DNA of 64,000 nucleotides from Thalassotalea_H castellviae (GCF_031846185.1 NZ_JAVRIF010000007.1:124001-188000); one strand, 5' to 3'; counted from the first letter of the stretch, positions 1 to 10,338 are shown. Notes: generated from the letters alone by a model not told the origin. Numbers and translations: made by a program.

Positions 1-626
1 AAGACATCGGAAGTTATTTAGATGCCGAGGGGATTGCTGTGCGAGTAGGGCACCACTGTGCTATGCCTCTAATGGAGTTTTTATCTGTACCTGGTTGTAT
101 TCGTGTGTCATTAGCGTCTTATAATTCGCTAGCCGAAATTGACTACTTTATTGCGTCGCTAAAACGTTATATAGGCATAACGTCAGATACGGATAATATG
201 ATTTGCGTCGATAAATTAAAGACGAAAGAGAATGAAACACAGCTTTTATTAGATAAATTTACGCAAGTGAAAAGTTGGGATGCTAAGCACCGTGAAATTA
301 TGTTGTTAGGAAAAACTTTACCTCGAATGTCAAAAGAGTTGCGAACAGATGAAACATTAATTACCGGTTGTGAAAGTGCTGCGTGGTTAACGGTTATTCC
401 GTCATCAACGGGAGTTTTTACGTTTTCTGCTGATAGTGATGCAAAGATTATTCGTGGCTTAATGGTGATCGTTTTAGCGGCATTTAATAATAAATCAGCA
501 GAACAAATTTTAGCTTTTGATATTGACCAATACTTTCAAGAATTAGGGCTTATTCAGCATTTAAGCCCTTCACGTGGCAATGGCTTACTAGCAATTGTGA
601 AAAAAATTAAACAAGCTGTTTCTTAA
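1..626 (+). CDS. csdA: Cysteine desulfurase fused to a SufE/CsdE sulfur-acceptor domain (5' end outside the window)
   Basis: The frame is open from base 3, so the gene begins upstream of the window. The first ~55 visible residues are the C-terminal end of a SufS/CsdA-type PLP cysteine desulfurase. The motif RVGHHCAMPLM carries the catalytic cysteine (codon 57-59), which takes sulfur from L-cysteine as a persulfide. With no stop between, the chain continues after a short linker into a ~135-residue SufE/CsdE-like domain. Its motif TGCESAAWL places the acceptor cysteine at codon 369-371. In E. coli csdA and csdE are separate genes followed by csdL/tcdA; here tcdA is the convergent neighbour, which supports the Csd assignment. 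Fusion would let the persulfide pass within one chain. The N-terminal PLP domain cannot be seen, so SufS versus CsdA is inferred from context. Confidence 0.85.
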   Translation, partial: DIGSYLDAEGIAVRVGHHCAMPLMEFLSVPGCIRVSLASYNSLAEIDYFIASLKRYIGITSDTDNMICVDKLKTKENETQLLLDKFTQVKSWDAKHREIMLLGKTLPRMSKELRTDETLITGCESAAWLTVIPSSTGVFTFSADSDAKIIRGLMVIVLAAFNNKSAEQILAFDIDQYFQELGLIQHLSPSRGNGLLAIVKKIKQAVS

Positions 627-673
627 CGCGTGATGATGATTCGCTTGAAATAATTTTATGAACTTTTGATTGT

Positions 674-1468
674 TTAACGAGAGCTAGCACTGTTCTTTTT
701 GATTAATTTACTCAGTGCTTTACTCACCGCAAAAAAAGCAAAACTAGCCGTTACATGTGTTGCTGCACCAAAGCCACCGCTACAATCTAATCGCATCGCG
801 CCTTCTTGTGATTGTTTCGCATGACAAACTTCACCTGATTCATCTGGATACATCAATTGTTCTGAGGAAAATACTGCATCAATGCCAAATTTTCGCTTGG
901 TGTTTCGAGAAAAATTATACTCTCTTCGTAATTGATTTCTTACTTTTGAAAGTAACGGATCTTGATAGGTTTGACTTAAATCTGTAAGTTGAATTTTGCT
1001 TGGATCTGTTTGTCCGCCGGCGCCACCTATGGTTATCAAAGGTATTTTATTGCGTTTACAATGAGCAATTAAAGCGGTTTTAATTTTGACGGAGTCAATC
1101 GCATCAATAACATAGTCAAACCCTATTGACATTAATTCACGTAAATTCTCAGCCGTAACAAAATCCTCAATCACATGAAGCTGGCATTCCGGGTTAATTT
1201 GTTTGATCCGTGCCGCCATAACTTCAACTTTGCTTTCACCCACGGTATTGGTAAGTGCATGAATTTGACGATTTATATTAGTAGTACAAATATCATCAAG
1301 ATCAATTAAGGTGATTTCTCCCACGCCACTGCGCGCTAATGCTTCAGCAGCCCATGAACCTACGCCACCTATACCAATAACACAAAAATGAGATTGTTGT
1401 ATTATGTTAGCACCTGTTTGACCGTAAAGACGGGAGATACCGCCAAATCTTAATTGATATTCAGACAT
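674..1468 (-). CDS. tcdA: tRNA threonylcarbamoyladenosine dehydratase TcdA (CsdL)
   Basis: An E1-like (ThiF/MoeB/HesA superfamily) ATP-dependent enzyme that cyclises t6A37 of tRNA to ct6A. Near the N terminus the nucleotide-binding loop reads GIGGVGSWAAEALARSG, followed by the acidic strand LIDLDDI and NINRQ, all typical of the family. The length, about 264 residues, matches TcdA. An in-frame GTG two codons upstream (1474) is possible; I use the ATG at 1468, which begins with the family-like MSEYQLRFGG. The gene runs convergently into the desulfurase-SufE fusion, recalling the E. coli csdA-csdE-csdL cluster, in which the desulfurase supplies sulfur and interacts with CsdL. Confidence 0.93.
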   Translation of the reverse strand: MSEYQLRFGGISRLYGQTGANIIQQSHFCVIGIGGVGSWAAEALARSGVGEITLIDLDDICTTNINRQIHALTNTVGESKVEVMAARIKQINPECQLHVIEDFVTAENLRELMSIGFDYVIDAIDSVKIKTALIAHCKRNKIPLITIGGAGGQTDPSKIQLTDLSQTYQDPLLSKVRNQLRREYNFSRNTKRKFGIDAVFSSEQLMYPDESGEVCHAKQSQEGAMRLDCSGGFGAATHVTASFAFFAVSKALSKLIKKNSASSR

Positions 1469-2393
1469 AAACACATGTTGGAAGTTTTTGATGGCGCATT
1501 ATAATACCTGTTTTTCGGTTTATCTATGTTATTAAGCGTACTTTTTAGCACAATTCATGTTAATTCTTAGAAAAGTATGCGGATCTCGTACTGATAAACA
1601 CGGCATAAACGTATTTTGTTGGCAAAAGCCTTGAGCTATTTAAGTGATATTTGTGAATTTTAAGACGTATTCAATCTAATTTATTACTGGTTGTTACCGA
1701 TTTATACTGATTGGTAAGTATGCTCTATTGTATTTAGGTAGGTGTTTTGATGGAAAATATTAACCAAAAATGAGTTTTTCTATTACCAATAATGCTAAGC
1801 CATAGCAAAGTACTCTATAAAACTTGGTTTTTCATCGATGTTTATAGCTAAATTACCTCGAATAATCACAGATTATTGTTTTATTGTCGCCAATTTGCAC
1901 AAATAAGTTTAAAACTAAACACGCGTAGTTCTGATAAACGCGATAAAAAAACAAAATTGTTGGCAAATTTGAGGCTTATACGGTTCATGATATTATTTTA
2001 ACCGTTAATTTATCACTACGAACTTAAGTAAATGAGCTTGAATGACTTAGAGATCTAGTAATAAGTCACATAGAAGCTTGCCAAAGCGCGTAGTTATGGC
2101 TAAGTAACAATGTTGCAATAAAGTAGAAAATATTAATAAGTAAATAAGGATTAACGACTTTATCCATAGGTTTAAAATGTGATGTGTAAGGCAAATTTTT
2201 AATGTATTACATGTTTATTAACGGGTCACGATTAAGTTAAATTTTACTGCGATGAAGCTTGTTTTTAGATAAAAAATAACCGTTGTATTCTGTATACAAA
2301 ATGAATAATTATTTGAGTAATTAGTTCAATCGATTGTTTGAAACTGTCTTTTATTAGATTGAATTTTATTGGAATAATACAAAATTAGCGTGT
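1469..2393. other. Long AT-rich non-coding stretch between tcdA and gltA
   Basis: About 920 bases with no credible gene. It holds the tcdA promoter at its left end. Two imperfect copies of a short segment, CTGATAAACRCG followed some 20 bases later by TTGTTGGCAAA, lie near 1591-1632 and 1931-1970. I see no tRNA fold, no clear coding bias and no transposase remnant. It could contain a small RNA or decayed sequence, but nothing in it proves either. Confidence 0.4.
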
Positions 2394-2420
2394 AAAAAAG
2401 GCAGCTAAACGCTGCCTTTT
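2394..2420 (-). terminator. Rho-independent terminator of gltA
   Basis: A perfect 10-bp stem, AAAAGGCAGC (2396-2405) with GCTGCCTTTT (2411-2420) and loop TAAAC. It lies 20 bases beyond the gltA stop and is followed on the minus strand by a run of T. Confidence 0.9.
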
Positions 2421-2440
2421 AAAAGAAAGATTATTGATTA

Positions 2441-3727
2441 TTATCTGTCTTTAAGTGGTGTAAATTCGCGATTTACTTCACCAACGTAGTTTTGACGAGG
2501 ACGACCAATCTTCTGACCAGGTTGACCTAACATCTCATCCCAGTGAGAAATCCAACCTACTGTACGAGACATCGCAAAAATTACCGTAAACATATTCGTA
2601 GGAATACCAATTGCTTTTAAGATGATGCCTGAGTAGAAGTCTACATTTGGATAAAGTTTCTTCTCAATGAAATAAGGATCTTCAAGGGCTACTTTTTCAA
2701 GAGCCATTGCTACGTCTAGTAACGGATCTTCAATACCTAACTCTTGTAATACTTCATGACAAGTTTCACGCATAACCGTTGCGCGAGGATCGAAATTTTT
2801 ATAAACACGATGACCAAAGCCCATTAAACGGAACGGGTCCGCTTTATCTTTTGCTTTAGCAACGAATTCATCAACACGGTCTAACGAGCCAATTTCTTCA
2901 AGCATGGTTAAACAAGCTTCGTTTGCACCACCGTGTGCAGGGCCCCATAGTGATGCGACACCCGCAGCAATACATGCGTATGGGTTTGCACCTGAAGAAC
3001 CGGCTAAACGTACCGTTGATGTTGATGCATTTTGTTCGTGGTCAGCGTGAAGAGTGAAGATTCTATCCATTGCGCGAGCAACTGTAGGGCTTACCACATA
3101 TTCTTCAGCTGGTACTGAGAACATCATGTGCAAGAAGTTCTCTGCGTAAGTTAAGTCATTACGCGGATATACGAACGGTTGACCTATGCTGTATTTATAC
3201 GCCATAGCAGCAATTGTAGGCATTTTAGCAATTAAGCGATGTGCACTACGCATACGCTGATCTGCCGCGTTAATGTCTAAATCACTATGATAAAATGAAG
3301 ACATAGCGCCCACAACGCCACAAAGCATCGCCATTGGGTGAGCATCAGGTAAGAAACCGTGGAAGAAATGTGCAAGTTTTTCATGAACCATTGTATGGTT
3401 AGTGATGATTTTTGAAAACTCGTCATACTGTGATTTGCTTGGCGCTTCGCCATTTAGAAGGATATAACAAACTTCTAAATAGTCCGCTTGTTTTGCTAAG
3501 CTGTCGATTGGGTAACCACGATGTTGTAAAACACCTTTACCGCCATCAATAAATGTAATTGCTGATTCACAAGAAGCCGTAGCTAAAAAGCCCGGATCAT
3601 ATGTGAAATAGCCTGCACCACCTAATGTACGAATATCTATTACGTCATTACCCGCTGTACCAGAAAGTATCGGCAACTCGGCAATTACTTTTCCATCAAT
3701 ACTAAGAGAGGCTTTTGAATCAGCCAT
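2441..3727 (-). CDS. gltA: Citrate synthase, type II hexameric (GltA)
   Basis: Condenses oxaloacetate with acetyl-CoA to give citrate, the entry step of the TCA cycle. The start is set at the ATG at 3727: the protein then begins [12 protein letters not shown], matching other bacterial GltA, and AGGGG sits 8-12 bases upstream on the minus strand. An upstream in-frame codon would add only six residues. The 428-residue length is that of the large, NADH-sensitive bacterial type. Visible landmarks are [10 protein letters not shown] and FTYDPGF at the N terminus, and the active-site regions [13 protein letters not shown] and [14 protein letters not shown]. The gene is divergent from sdhC across a shared 412-base promoter region, as in E. 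coli. Confidence 0.97.
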   Translation of the reverse strand: MADSKASLSIDGKVIAELPILSGTAGNDVIDIRTLGGAGYFTYDPGFLATASCESAITFIDGGKGVLQHRGYPIDSLAKQADYLEVCYILLNGEAPSKSQYDEFSKIITNHTMVHEKLAHFFHGFLPDAHPMAMLCGVVGAMSSFYHSDLDINAADQRMRSAHRLIAKMPTIAAMAYKYSIGQPFVYPRNDLTYAENFLHMMFSVPAEEYVVSPTVARAMDRIFTLHADHEQNASTSTVRLAGSSGANPYACIAAGVASLWGPAHGGANEACLTMLEEIGSLDRVDEFVAKAKDKADPFRLMGFGHRVYKNFDPRATVMRETCHEVLQELGIEDPLLDVAMALEKVALEDPYFIEKKLYPNVDFYSGIILKAIGIPTNMFTVIFAMSRTVGWISHWDEMLGQPGQKIGRPRQNYVGEVNREFTPLKDR

Positions 3728-4139
3728 ATGTTTTACCCCTATCAAATTCTATCAAATTCGTTTTCTGAAAAATCTTTTCGTTTTAAAAATGAAAAGTTAA
3801 TCAGTTTTTATGAATATAAAACTGCGCAGTATTCTACTTCAAGATCCCCCCCTAAAGTCAATTCAATTATTATAAGATTAGACTAAAGTCATAAGTTTAT
3901 TTGTTATAGGTCAAAAAATAGTCATAAGCCCTTATAAATAACGGTAAATTTGTCGGTTAAGTAAATTGTAATTAAAAATCATCGGCTATATAATCTAGGT
4001 GATCTAACATCATTTACTCAAATTTTATGAAAGTTTGAAAATATTGACTAAGATCGTTGGGGGGTTGCTCGTATTAATATTAATTAATTGAGTGACAATA
4101 AAAAAAAGTTGAAGGCTCTATGAGCTCTTAGGCACAATC
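3728..4139. promoter_or_regulatory. Divergent gltA / sdhC control region
   Basis: A 412-base AT-rich region between two diverging TCA-cycle transcripts, with no open frame of note. The gltA ribosome site (AGGGG) is at its left end, and AGG lies about eight bases before the GTG of sdhC at its right. A TTGACT at 4044-4049 is a candidate -35 box, but no well-spaced -10 box follows, so I do not call a promoter position. A tract of seven C lies near 3847-3853. In E. coli the same interval carries ArcA and CRP control; sites for these cannot be assigned by eye here. Confidence 0.55.
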
Positions 4140-4514
4140 GTGAAAAAACAACGTCCTGTAAACCTAGACCTGACTACAATAAAAATGCATCCAGCAGCAA
4201 ACGTATCTATTTTGCACCGTATTTCTGGTGTGATTATGGTATTTGCTATTGGTATCTTGTTGTGGACTCTTTCTTTATCTTTATCATCAGCTGAAGGCTT
4301 TGCTCAAGTAAAATCATTACTTGATGGCTGGTTCTTTACTTTGATTATCATCGGTATTATCTCAGCGCTCATTTATCATGTTCTTGGCGGTATACGTCAT
4401 TTGTTGATGGATTTAGGGCATTTTGAGGAACTTGCTTCTGGTAACGCCAGTGCCAAGTTAGTTATTGCCTTATGGTTAGTTTTAACCATCGTTGTAGGAG
4501 TTAACTTATGGTAA
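4140..4514 (+). CDS. sdhC: Succinate dehydrogenase cytochrome b556 subunit (SdhC)
   Basis: Membrane anchor of complex II. It carries heme b with SdhD and forms part of the quinone site. The 124 residues hold three hydrophobic helices (roughly 25-50, 63-85 and 104-123). SILHRISGV at the start of helix 1 is the SdhC signature, and YHVLGGIRHLLMD in the second helix region holds the expected heme-side histidine. The start codon is GTG at 4140, giving the usual MKKQRPVNLDL opening. The gene overlaps sdhD by 7 bases, indicating translational coupling. Confidence 0.95.
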   Translation: MKKQRPVNLDLTTIKMHPAANVSILHRISGVIMVFAIGILLWTLSLSLSSAEGFAQVKSLLDGWFFTLIIIGIISALIYHVLGGIRHLLMDLGHFEELASGNASAKLVIALWLVLTIVVGVNLW

Positions 4515-4855
4515 ACAATGCAGCAACAGTAGGCCGTAGTGGCGTACATGACTTTATTCTTATTAGAACGAGTGCAATCATTCTTGCTTTGTACACTTTC
4601 TATATTCTAGGTTTCTTTGTAACAACTAACGAAGTTACTTATGATGTTTGGCAAGGCTTTTTCTCAGGCCTTTGTACCAAAGTTTTCACTATATTAGCCC
4701 TTTTTTCATTACTTGTGCATGCCTGGATAGGTATTTGGCAAGTCTTGTCTGATTATATAAAACCTGCGTTTTTACGTGGTGCTTTACAATTTATTTTTGC
4801 CGTTACATTACTTGGTTATTTAGTAATGGGCCTATTAACAGTGTGGGGTGTGTAA
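4508..4855 (+). CDS. sdhD: Succinate dehydrogenase hydrophobic membrane anchor (SdhD)
   Basis: Second membrane subunit of complex II, 115 residues with three predicted transmembrane helices. HAWIGIWQVLSDYIK, between helices 2 and 3, is the conserved SdhD stretch with the quinone-site Asp-Tyr pair. The ATG overlaps the end of sdhC, and the TAA is followed at once by the GTG of sdhA, so sdhC, D and A are read as one tightly coupled unit. Confidence 0.94.
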   Translation: MVNNAATVGRSGVHDFILIRTSAIILALYTFYILGFFVTTNEVTYDVWQGFFSGLCTKVFTILALFSLLVHAWIGIWQVLSDYIKPAFLRGALQFIFAVTLLGYLVMGLLTVWGV

Positions 4856-6622
4856 GTGAGCGTTCCAGTTCGTGAATTTGACGCCATCGTAATTGGCGCA
4901 GGTGGTGCAGGTATGCGCGCCGCATTAGCAATTTCAGAATCAGGCAAATCTTGTGCTTTGATTTCTAAAGTTTTCCCTACTCGTTCTCATACAGTATCTG
5001 CTCAAGGTGGTATTACCGTCGCTTTAGGTAATGCCCATGAAGATCACTGGGAACAACACATGTACGATACCGTAAAAGGTTCTGATTACATTGGTGATCA
5101 AGACGCAATCGAGTATATGTGTAAAACGGGTCCTGAATCGATCATTGAATTAGAAAAAATGGGACTACCATTTTCCCGTTTTGAAAACGGTAAGGTGTAC
5201 CAACGTCCATTTGGTGGTCAATCTAAAAACTTTGGTGGTGAGCAAGCCGCACGTACTGCAGCTGCAGCTGACCGTACTGGTCATGCTTTACTACATTGTT
5301 TGTATCAACAAAATGTGAAAAACAAAACTAACGTATATTCAGAATGGTATGCATTAGATTTAGTTAAAAACAGTGATGGTGCGGTAGTAGGTACAACGGC
5401 GATTTGTATTGAAACTGGCGAAATTGTTTACTTTAAAGCGCGTGCAACCGTACTTGCTACGGGTGGTGCGGGTCGTATCTTTGCTTCAACAACGAATGCT
5501 CACATTAATACCGGTGACGGTGTTGGTATGTCGCTTCGTGCTGGTGTGCAAATGCAAGACATGGAAATGTGGCAATTCCACCCGACAGGTATTGCTGGTG
5601 CTGGTGTACTTGTTACTGAAGGTTGTCGTGGTGAAGGCGGTTACTTATTAAATAAAGATGGCGAACGTTTCATGGAACGTTATGCGCCAAACGCGAAAGA
5701 TCTTGCTGGTCGTGACGTTGTCGCTCGTTCAATGATGACAGAAATCCGCGAAGGTCGTGGTTGTGACGGTCCTTGGGGTCCACACATTAAGCTTAAACTT
5801 GATCACTTAGGCCGTGAAACGCTAGAAAAACGTTTACCAGGTGTTTGTGATTTATCTAAAACATTTGCTCATGTTGATCCGGCTGAAGAGCCTATTCCTG
5901 TTATTCCAACATGTCATTATCAAATGGGTGGTGTGCCTTGTAATGTTAACGGTCAAGCCATAAATGTTGCAGCTGATGGGTCAGAAACTATTGTAGAAGG
6001 TTTATTTGCCGTCGGTGAAATCGCTTGTGTATCTGTGCATGGTGCAAACCGCTTAGGTGGTAATTCACTGCTTGATTTAGTGGTATTTGGTCGCGCAGCT
6101 GGTAATTTCTTAGGAACTTACTTAAACGATACTGAGTTTGGCAAAGAAGCTTCAGAGTCAGATTTAGAAGCCTCGCTAGCCCGTACTAATCGTTGGGAAT
6201 CATCAACAACAGGTGAAGATCCAGTACAGATTCGTAAAGACTTACAGCAATGTATGCAGCTTAACTTCTCGGTATTCCGTGAAGGTGAAGCAATGGCGCA
6301 AGGCATGAAAGAATTAACGGAAATTCGTGAACGTCTACAAAATGCTAAATTAGATGACAAGTCTTCTGAATTTAATACGCAGCGTATTGAATGTTTAGAA
6401 TTAGACAATCTAATGGAAACAGCTTTTTGTTCTGCTAAAGCTGCTAACTTCCGTACTGAGTCTCGTGGAGCGCATGCTCGTCAAGATTTCACAGAACGTG
6501 ATGATGAAAACTGGTTATGCCACTCTATCTATTCTCCAGATACTGAAGATATGACAAAACGTGGTGTGAATATGGAACCTATTCACCGTGATGCTTTCCC
6601 ACCGAAAGCACGAGTTTACTAA
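4856..6622 (+). CDS. sdhA: Succinate dehydrogenase flavoprotein subunit (SdhA)
   Basis: Catalytic FAD subunit oxidising succinate to fumarate. The 588 residues equal the E. coli length. The FAD-binding [11 protein letters not shown] opens the protein, and [10 protein letters not shown] carries the histidine that binds FAD covalently. The substrate and capping regions include [14 protein letters not shown] and [14 protein letters not shown]. Translation starts at GTG 4856, directly after the sdhD stop; no other start would keep the flavin-binding strand. Confidence 0.98.
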   Translation: MSVPVREFDAIVIGAGGAGMRAALAISESGKSCALISKVFPTRSHTVSAQGGITVALGNAHEDHWEQHMYDTVKGSDYIGDQDAIEYMCKTGPESIIELEKMGLPFSRFENGKVYQRPFGGQSKNFGGEQAARTAAAADRTGHALLHCLYQQNVKNKTNVYSEWYALDLVKNSDGAVVGTTAICIETGEIVYFKARATVLATGGAGRIFASTTNAHINTGDGVGMSLRAGVQMQDMEMWQFHPTGIAGAGVLVTEGCRGEGGYLLNKDGERFMERYAPNAKDLAGRDVVARSMMTEIREGRGCDGPWGPHIKLKLDHLGRETLEKRLPGVCDLSKTFAHVDPAEEPIPVIPTCHYQMGGVPCNVNGQAINVAADGSETIVEGLFAVGEIACVSVHGANRLGGNSLLDLVVFGRAAGNFLGTYLNDTEFGKEASESDLEASLARTNRWESSTTGEDPVQIRKDLQQCMQLNFSVFREGEAMAQGMKELTEIRERLQNAKLDDKSSEFNTQRIECLELDNLMETAFCSAKAANFRTESRGAHARQDFTERDDENWLCHSIYSPDTEDMTKRGVNMEPIHRDAFPPKARVY

Positions 6623-6641
6623 GGAATTATTGTAGGAATAA

Positions 6642-7355
6642 ATGATGAAACAGATATTTTCAATTTACCGATATAATCCTGATGTAGACGATAAACCTTA
6701 CATGAAGGAATACGAGTTAGAAATTCCTGAAGGCTCTGATATGATGGTGTTAGATGCGTTAATTTTGTTAAAAGAACAAGATTCAACGTTATCTTTCCGT
6801 CGTTCATGCCGCGAAGGGGTTTGTGGTTCTGATGGTTTAAACATGAATGGTAAAAATGGTTTAGCGTGTATTACACCTTTGTCTGAGCTTAAAGCGAAAA
6901 CAATTGTGTTACGTCCATTACCAGGCTTACCTGTCGTTCGTGATTTAATTATTGATATGACTCAGTTCTATAATCAATATGAAAAAATTAAGCCATACTT
7001 AATCAACGATGGAAAAAATGTACCCGCTCGCGAACATTTACAGTCGATTGAAGATCGTGAAAAATTAGACGGCCTTTACGAATGTATTTTATGTGCGTGT
7101 TGTTCAACGTCTTGTCCTTCTTTCTGGTGGAACCCTGATAAATTTGTAGGTCCTGCTGGTTTATTACATGCTTATCGTTTTTTAATTGATAGCCGTGATA
7201 CAGCAACAGAAGAAAGACTTGATGATTTACAAGATGCCTACAGTGTATTTCGCTGTCACGGTATTATGAACTGTGTAGATGTTTGTCCAAAAGGATTAAA
7301 CCCAACGAAAGCTATCGGCCATATAAAGTCGATGTTACTTTCACGCGCAGTATAA
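6642..7355 (+). CDS. sdhB: Succinate dehydrogenase iron-sulfur subunit (SdhB)
   Basis: Passes electrons from the flavin of SdhA to quinone through three Fe-S clusters. The plant-type [2Fe-2S] motif SCREGVCGSDG lies near residue 55, and CILCACCSTSCP and CRCHGIMNCVDVCPKGLNP-type cysteine sets supply the [4Fe-4S] and [3Fe-4S] centres. At 237 residues it matches the family. Two adjacent ATGs (6642, 6645) are possible starts behind AGGA. It closes the sdh operon 19 bases after sdhA. Confidence 0.97.
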   Translation: MMKQIFSIYRYNPDVDDKPYMKEYELEIPEGSDMMVLDALILLKEQDSTLSFRRSCREGVCGSDGLNMNGKNGLACITPLSELKAKTIVLRPLPGLPVVRDLIIDMTQFYNQYEKIKPYLINDGKNVPAREHLQSIEDREKLDGLYECILCACCSTSCPSFWWNPDKFVGPAGLLHAYRFLIDSRDTATEERLDDLQDAYSVFRCHGIMNCVDVCPKGLNPTKAIGHIKSMLLSRAV

Positions 7356-7362
7356 AAACTCT

Positions 7363-7396
7363 AACAGCAAAGTATATGTTTACTTTGCTGTTTTAT
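7363..7396 (+). terminator. Hairpin between sdhB and sucA, possibly a partial terminator
   Basis: A perfect 12-bp stem, AACAGCAAAGTA (7363-7374) with TACTTTGCTGTT (7381-7392), followed only by TTTTAT. The weak T run suggests partial termination or mRNA 3'-end protection, so sdh and suc may be made at different levels. Confidence 0.55.
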
Positions 7397-7503
7397 AACC
7401 GGAATAATTGTCGTTGATTGAATAAATTAGCCGATAGTCTAATTGAAAAGTTTTTGATAATTATTAAACTTTTTGTTGCTTTTATCCCACAAAGGAACAG
7501 GCA

Positions 7504-10308
7504 ATGCCAGAAGGTGTAATGAAGGCTTGGATAGAGTCTTCCCATTTAAGTGGCGCTAACGCTACTTATATTGAAGAATTGTACGAATCATATCTAGATA
7601 ACTCGCAATCTGTGTCTGCAGAATGGCGAGAAGTATTTCAACAGCTTCCAAAAATTGAAGGTGCTGATGTAGAGTATCGCCACTCTGAAATTCGTGATGA
7701 ATTTAAAGAGCTTGCTAAACAAAACCAAAAAACGGTCGTTGTTTCAGCAGGAGGAGATGCAAAACAAGTTAAAGTCCTACAGTTAATAAATGCTTTTCGT
7801 TTTCGCGGCCATCAAAATGCTAACCTTGATCCATTAGGGTTATGGCAACGTGATAAAGTGCGTGACTTGCAATTATCGCATCATGAGTTATCAGAAAATG
7901 ATTTTGATAAAGAATTCAACGTAGGTTCTTTTGCCGTTGCAGAAGACACCATGAAGTTAGGTGATTTATATAAATCACTTAAAGCAACGTATTGTGGCGC
8001 GATTGGTGCAGAGTACATGCATATTACTTCTACTGAAGAAAAACGTTGGTTACAAAATCGTCTTGAATCTGTTCAGTCACAAGCACAATTAACTACGGCT
8101 GAAAAAGAAGAAATCTTAAAAGGTTTAATTGCTGCAGACGGTCTTGAAAAATATCTTGGTGCTAAATTTCCAGGAGCCAAACGATTCTCTTTAGAAGGTG
8201 GCGATTCACTCATTCCTATGCTGAAAGAGTTAATTACGCGCGCTGGCTCTCATGGTACTAAAGAAGTCGTTATTGGTATGGCCCACCGTGGCCGCCTAAA
8301 TGTACTGGTTAATGTTATGGGTAAGAATCCATCAAAATTATTTGATGAATTCGGTGGCAAACATGATGAAATTTTATCATCAGGCGATGTGAAATATCAC
8401 CAAGGTTACTCGTCAGATTTTGTCACACCAGGTGGCAATGTTCACTTAGCGCTAGCATTTAACCCTTCGCATCTTGAAATTGTTAACCCTGTTGTTATTG
8501 GCTCTGTTCGAGCACGTCAAGACAGACGTGGTTGTGAGCAAGGTGATATTGTTTTACCAATTACTATCCATGGTGACTCGGCGATTGCGGGTCAAGGTGT
8601 GGTACAAGAAACCTTTAACATGTCTCAAGCGCGAGCATTTAAAGTCGGCGGTACTATTCGTGTAGTCGTCAATAACCAAGTTGGTTTTACTACCTCTAAT
8701 TCAGAAGATACTCGCAGTGGTGAATATTGTACTGAAATTGCCAAAATGGTGTCTGCACCGATTCTTCATGTCAATGGTGATGACCCAGAAGCCGTTATTT
8801 TAGCGACACAAATAGCGCTTGATTACCGAAATGAATTTAAACGTGATGTGGTTATTGACTTAGTTTGTTACCGCCGTCACGGACATAACGAAGCTGATGA
8901 GCCTAGTGCAACTCAACCGTTAATGTATAAAAAAGTTAAAAAACACCCAACCCCTCGTCAGTTGTATGCGGATAAATTGAACTCTGAAGGTTCGATTAAA
9001 ACGGATAAGTCTAATGAGTTAACCGCTTATTACCGTAAACTGCTTGATGAAGGTCAGTGTACTGTTGAACAATGGCGACCAATGACAGAGCATTCTGTAG
9101 ATTGGACTCCTTATATCGGACACAACTGGGATGATGACTACGAGAAAGAGATTTCAGTTGAGAAGCTAAAAGAGCTTGCTGCTAAAATTTCAACTTACCC
9201 TGAGTCTCATCAGGTTCATAGTCGGGTTAAGAAAATTTATGACGACCGTGTAAAAATGGCTTCGGGTGAGAAATTACTTGATTGGGGGATGGCTGAGAAC
9301 TTAGCGTATGCTTCCGTGGTTGATTCAGGTCAACGGGTACGTATTACCGGACAAGACTCTGGACGCGGTACTTTCTTCCATCGTCATGCGGTGTTACATA
9401 ACCAAGAAGATGCAAGCAAGTATTTACCTTTACAAAACATTCGTGAAGGGCAAGGGCCATTTGATGTTCACGACTCAGTATTATCTGAAGTGTCTGTTAT
9501 GGCATTTGAATATGGTTATACGACAGCAGAACCTGCTGGCTTAACAATTTGGGAAGCTCAATTTGGTGATTTTGCCAATTGTGCCCAAGTGGTCTTTGAT
9601 CAGTTTGTTAGTTCAGGGGAGCAAAAGTGGGGGCGTTTATGTGGCTTAACTATGTTGTTACCACATGGCTACGAAGGTCAAGGTCCTGAGCATTCGTCTG
9701 CTCGACTAGAACGATTCTTACAATTGTGTGCTGATCACAACATGCAAGTTTGTGTGCCATCAACGCCTGCGCAAGTATTTAATATGTTGCGTCGACAAGT
9801 GATTCGTCCAATGCGTCGTCCGCTTGTGGTTATGTCTCCAAAATCATTATTACGTCATCCGTTGGCTGTTTCTTCACTTGAAGAACTTTCAACAGGTGTC
9901 TTTCATAATGTTATTGGTGAAGTTGATGAGATTGATCCTAAAAGTGTTGATCGCGTGGTATTTTGTAGTGGTAAAGTTTACTACGAACTGTTAGAGCAAC
10001 GTCGTAAGAATGAGCAAAATAATATCGCCATCATTCGAATCGAACAGCTATACCCATTCCCAGAAGAAGAGCTGCAAGTTGAATTAGCTAAATATCAACA
10101 TGTGAAGCAATTTGTCTGGTGTCAGGAAGAACCGCAAAACCAAGGTGCGTGGTATTGTTCACAGCATCATTTTAGAGCGGCAATACCTGAAGGTACTTAT
10201 TTGACATATGCTGGCCGCAAGGCTTCTGCAGCACCTGCTGTTGGTTATATGTCAGTTCATGTTAAAGAGCAACAAGCGCTAGTCCATGACGCGCTCAATG
10301 TTGAATAG
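7504..10308 (+). CDS. sucA: 2-oxoglutarate dehydrogenase E1 component (SucA)
   Basis: Thiamine-diphosphate-dependent E1 of the 2-oxoglutarate dehydrogenase complex, which decarboxylates 2-oxoglutarate and succinylates the lipoyl group of SucB. The 934 residues are one more than E. coli. The N terminus has the E2-binding helix (SHLSGANATYIEELYESYL). The ThDP region includes MAHRGRLNVLVNVMGK, the histidine-containing HGDSAIAGQGVVQET and VCYRRHGHNEADEP. The transketolase-like central domain carries GQDSGRGTFFHRHAV. AAAGGAACAGGCA gives a good ribosome site before the ATG. Confidence 0.98.
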   Translation: MPEGVMKAWIESSHLSGANATYIEELYESYLDNSQSVSAEWREVFQQLPKIEGADVEYRHSEIRDEFKELAKQNQKTVVVSAGGDAKQVKVLQLINAFRFRGHQNANLDPLGLWQRDKVRDLQLSHHELSENDFDKEFNVGSFAVAEDTMKLGDLYKSLKATYCGAIGAEYMHITSTEEKRWLQNRLESVQSQAQLTTAEKEEILKGLIAADGLEKYLGAKFPGAKRFSLEGGDSLIPMLKELITRAGSHGTKEVVIGMAHRGRLNVLVNVMGKNPSKLFDEFGGKHDEILSSGDVKYHQGYSSDFVTPGGNVHLALAFNPSHLEIVNPVVIGSVRARQDRRGCEQGDIVLPITIHGDSAIAGQGVVQETFNMSQARAFKVGGTIRVVVNNQVGFTTSNSEDTRSGEYCTEIAKMVSAPILHVNGDDPEAVILATQIALDYRNEFKRDVVIDLVCYRRHGHNEADEPSATQPLMYKKVKKHPTPRQLYADKLNSEGSIKTDKSNELTAYYRKLLDEGQCTVEQWRPMTEHSVDWTPYIGHNWDDDYEKEISVEKLKELAAKISTYPESHQVHSRVKKIYDDRVKMASGEKLLDWGMAENLAYASVVDSGQRVRITGQDSGRGTFFHRHAVLHNQEDASKYLPLQNIREGQGPFDVHDSVLSEVSVMAFEYGYTTAEPAGLTIWEAQFGDFANCAQVVFDQFVSSGEQKWGRLCGLTMLLPHGYEGQGPEHSSARLERFLQLCADHNMQVCVPSTPAQVFNMLRRQVIRPMRRPLVVMSPKSLLRHPLAVSSLEELSTGVFHNVIGEVDEIDPKSVDRVVFCSGKVYYELLEQRRKNEQNNIAIIRIEQLYPFPEEELQVELAKYQHVKQFVWCQEEPQNQGAWYCSQHHFRAAIPEGTYLTYAGRKASAAPAVGYMSVHVKEQQALVHDALNVE

Positions 10309-10338
10309 ACTAGTTTTGTAAGTGAAGGAAAAAATTAA

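Noticed and set aside
757..987. Open frame opposite tcdA, with many similar frames opposite or within sdhA, sucB, sucC, trpB, glnS and others
   Set aside because: Shadow frames of strongly supported genes; none has its own family features or ribosome site.
3728..3745. N-terminal extension of citrate synthase
   Set aside because: The AGGGG ribosome site lies inside the extension and the family start MADSK is directly downstream.
4044..4077. Sigma-70 promoter for sdhC from TTGACT and TATTAA
   Set aside because: The spacer would be about 22 bases, too long to call.
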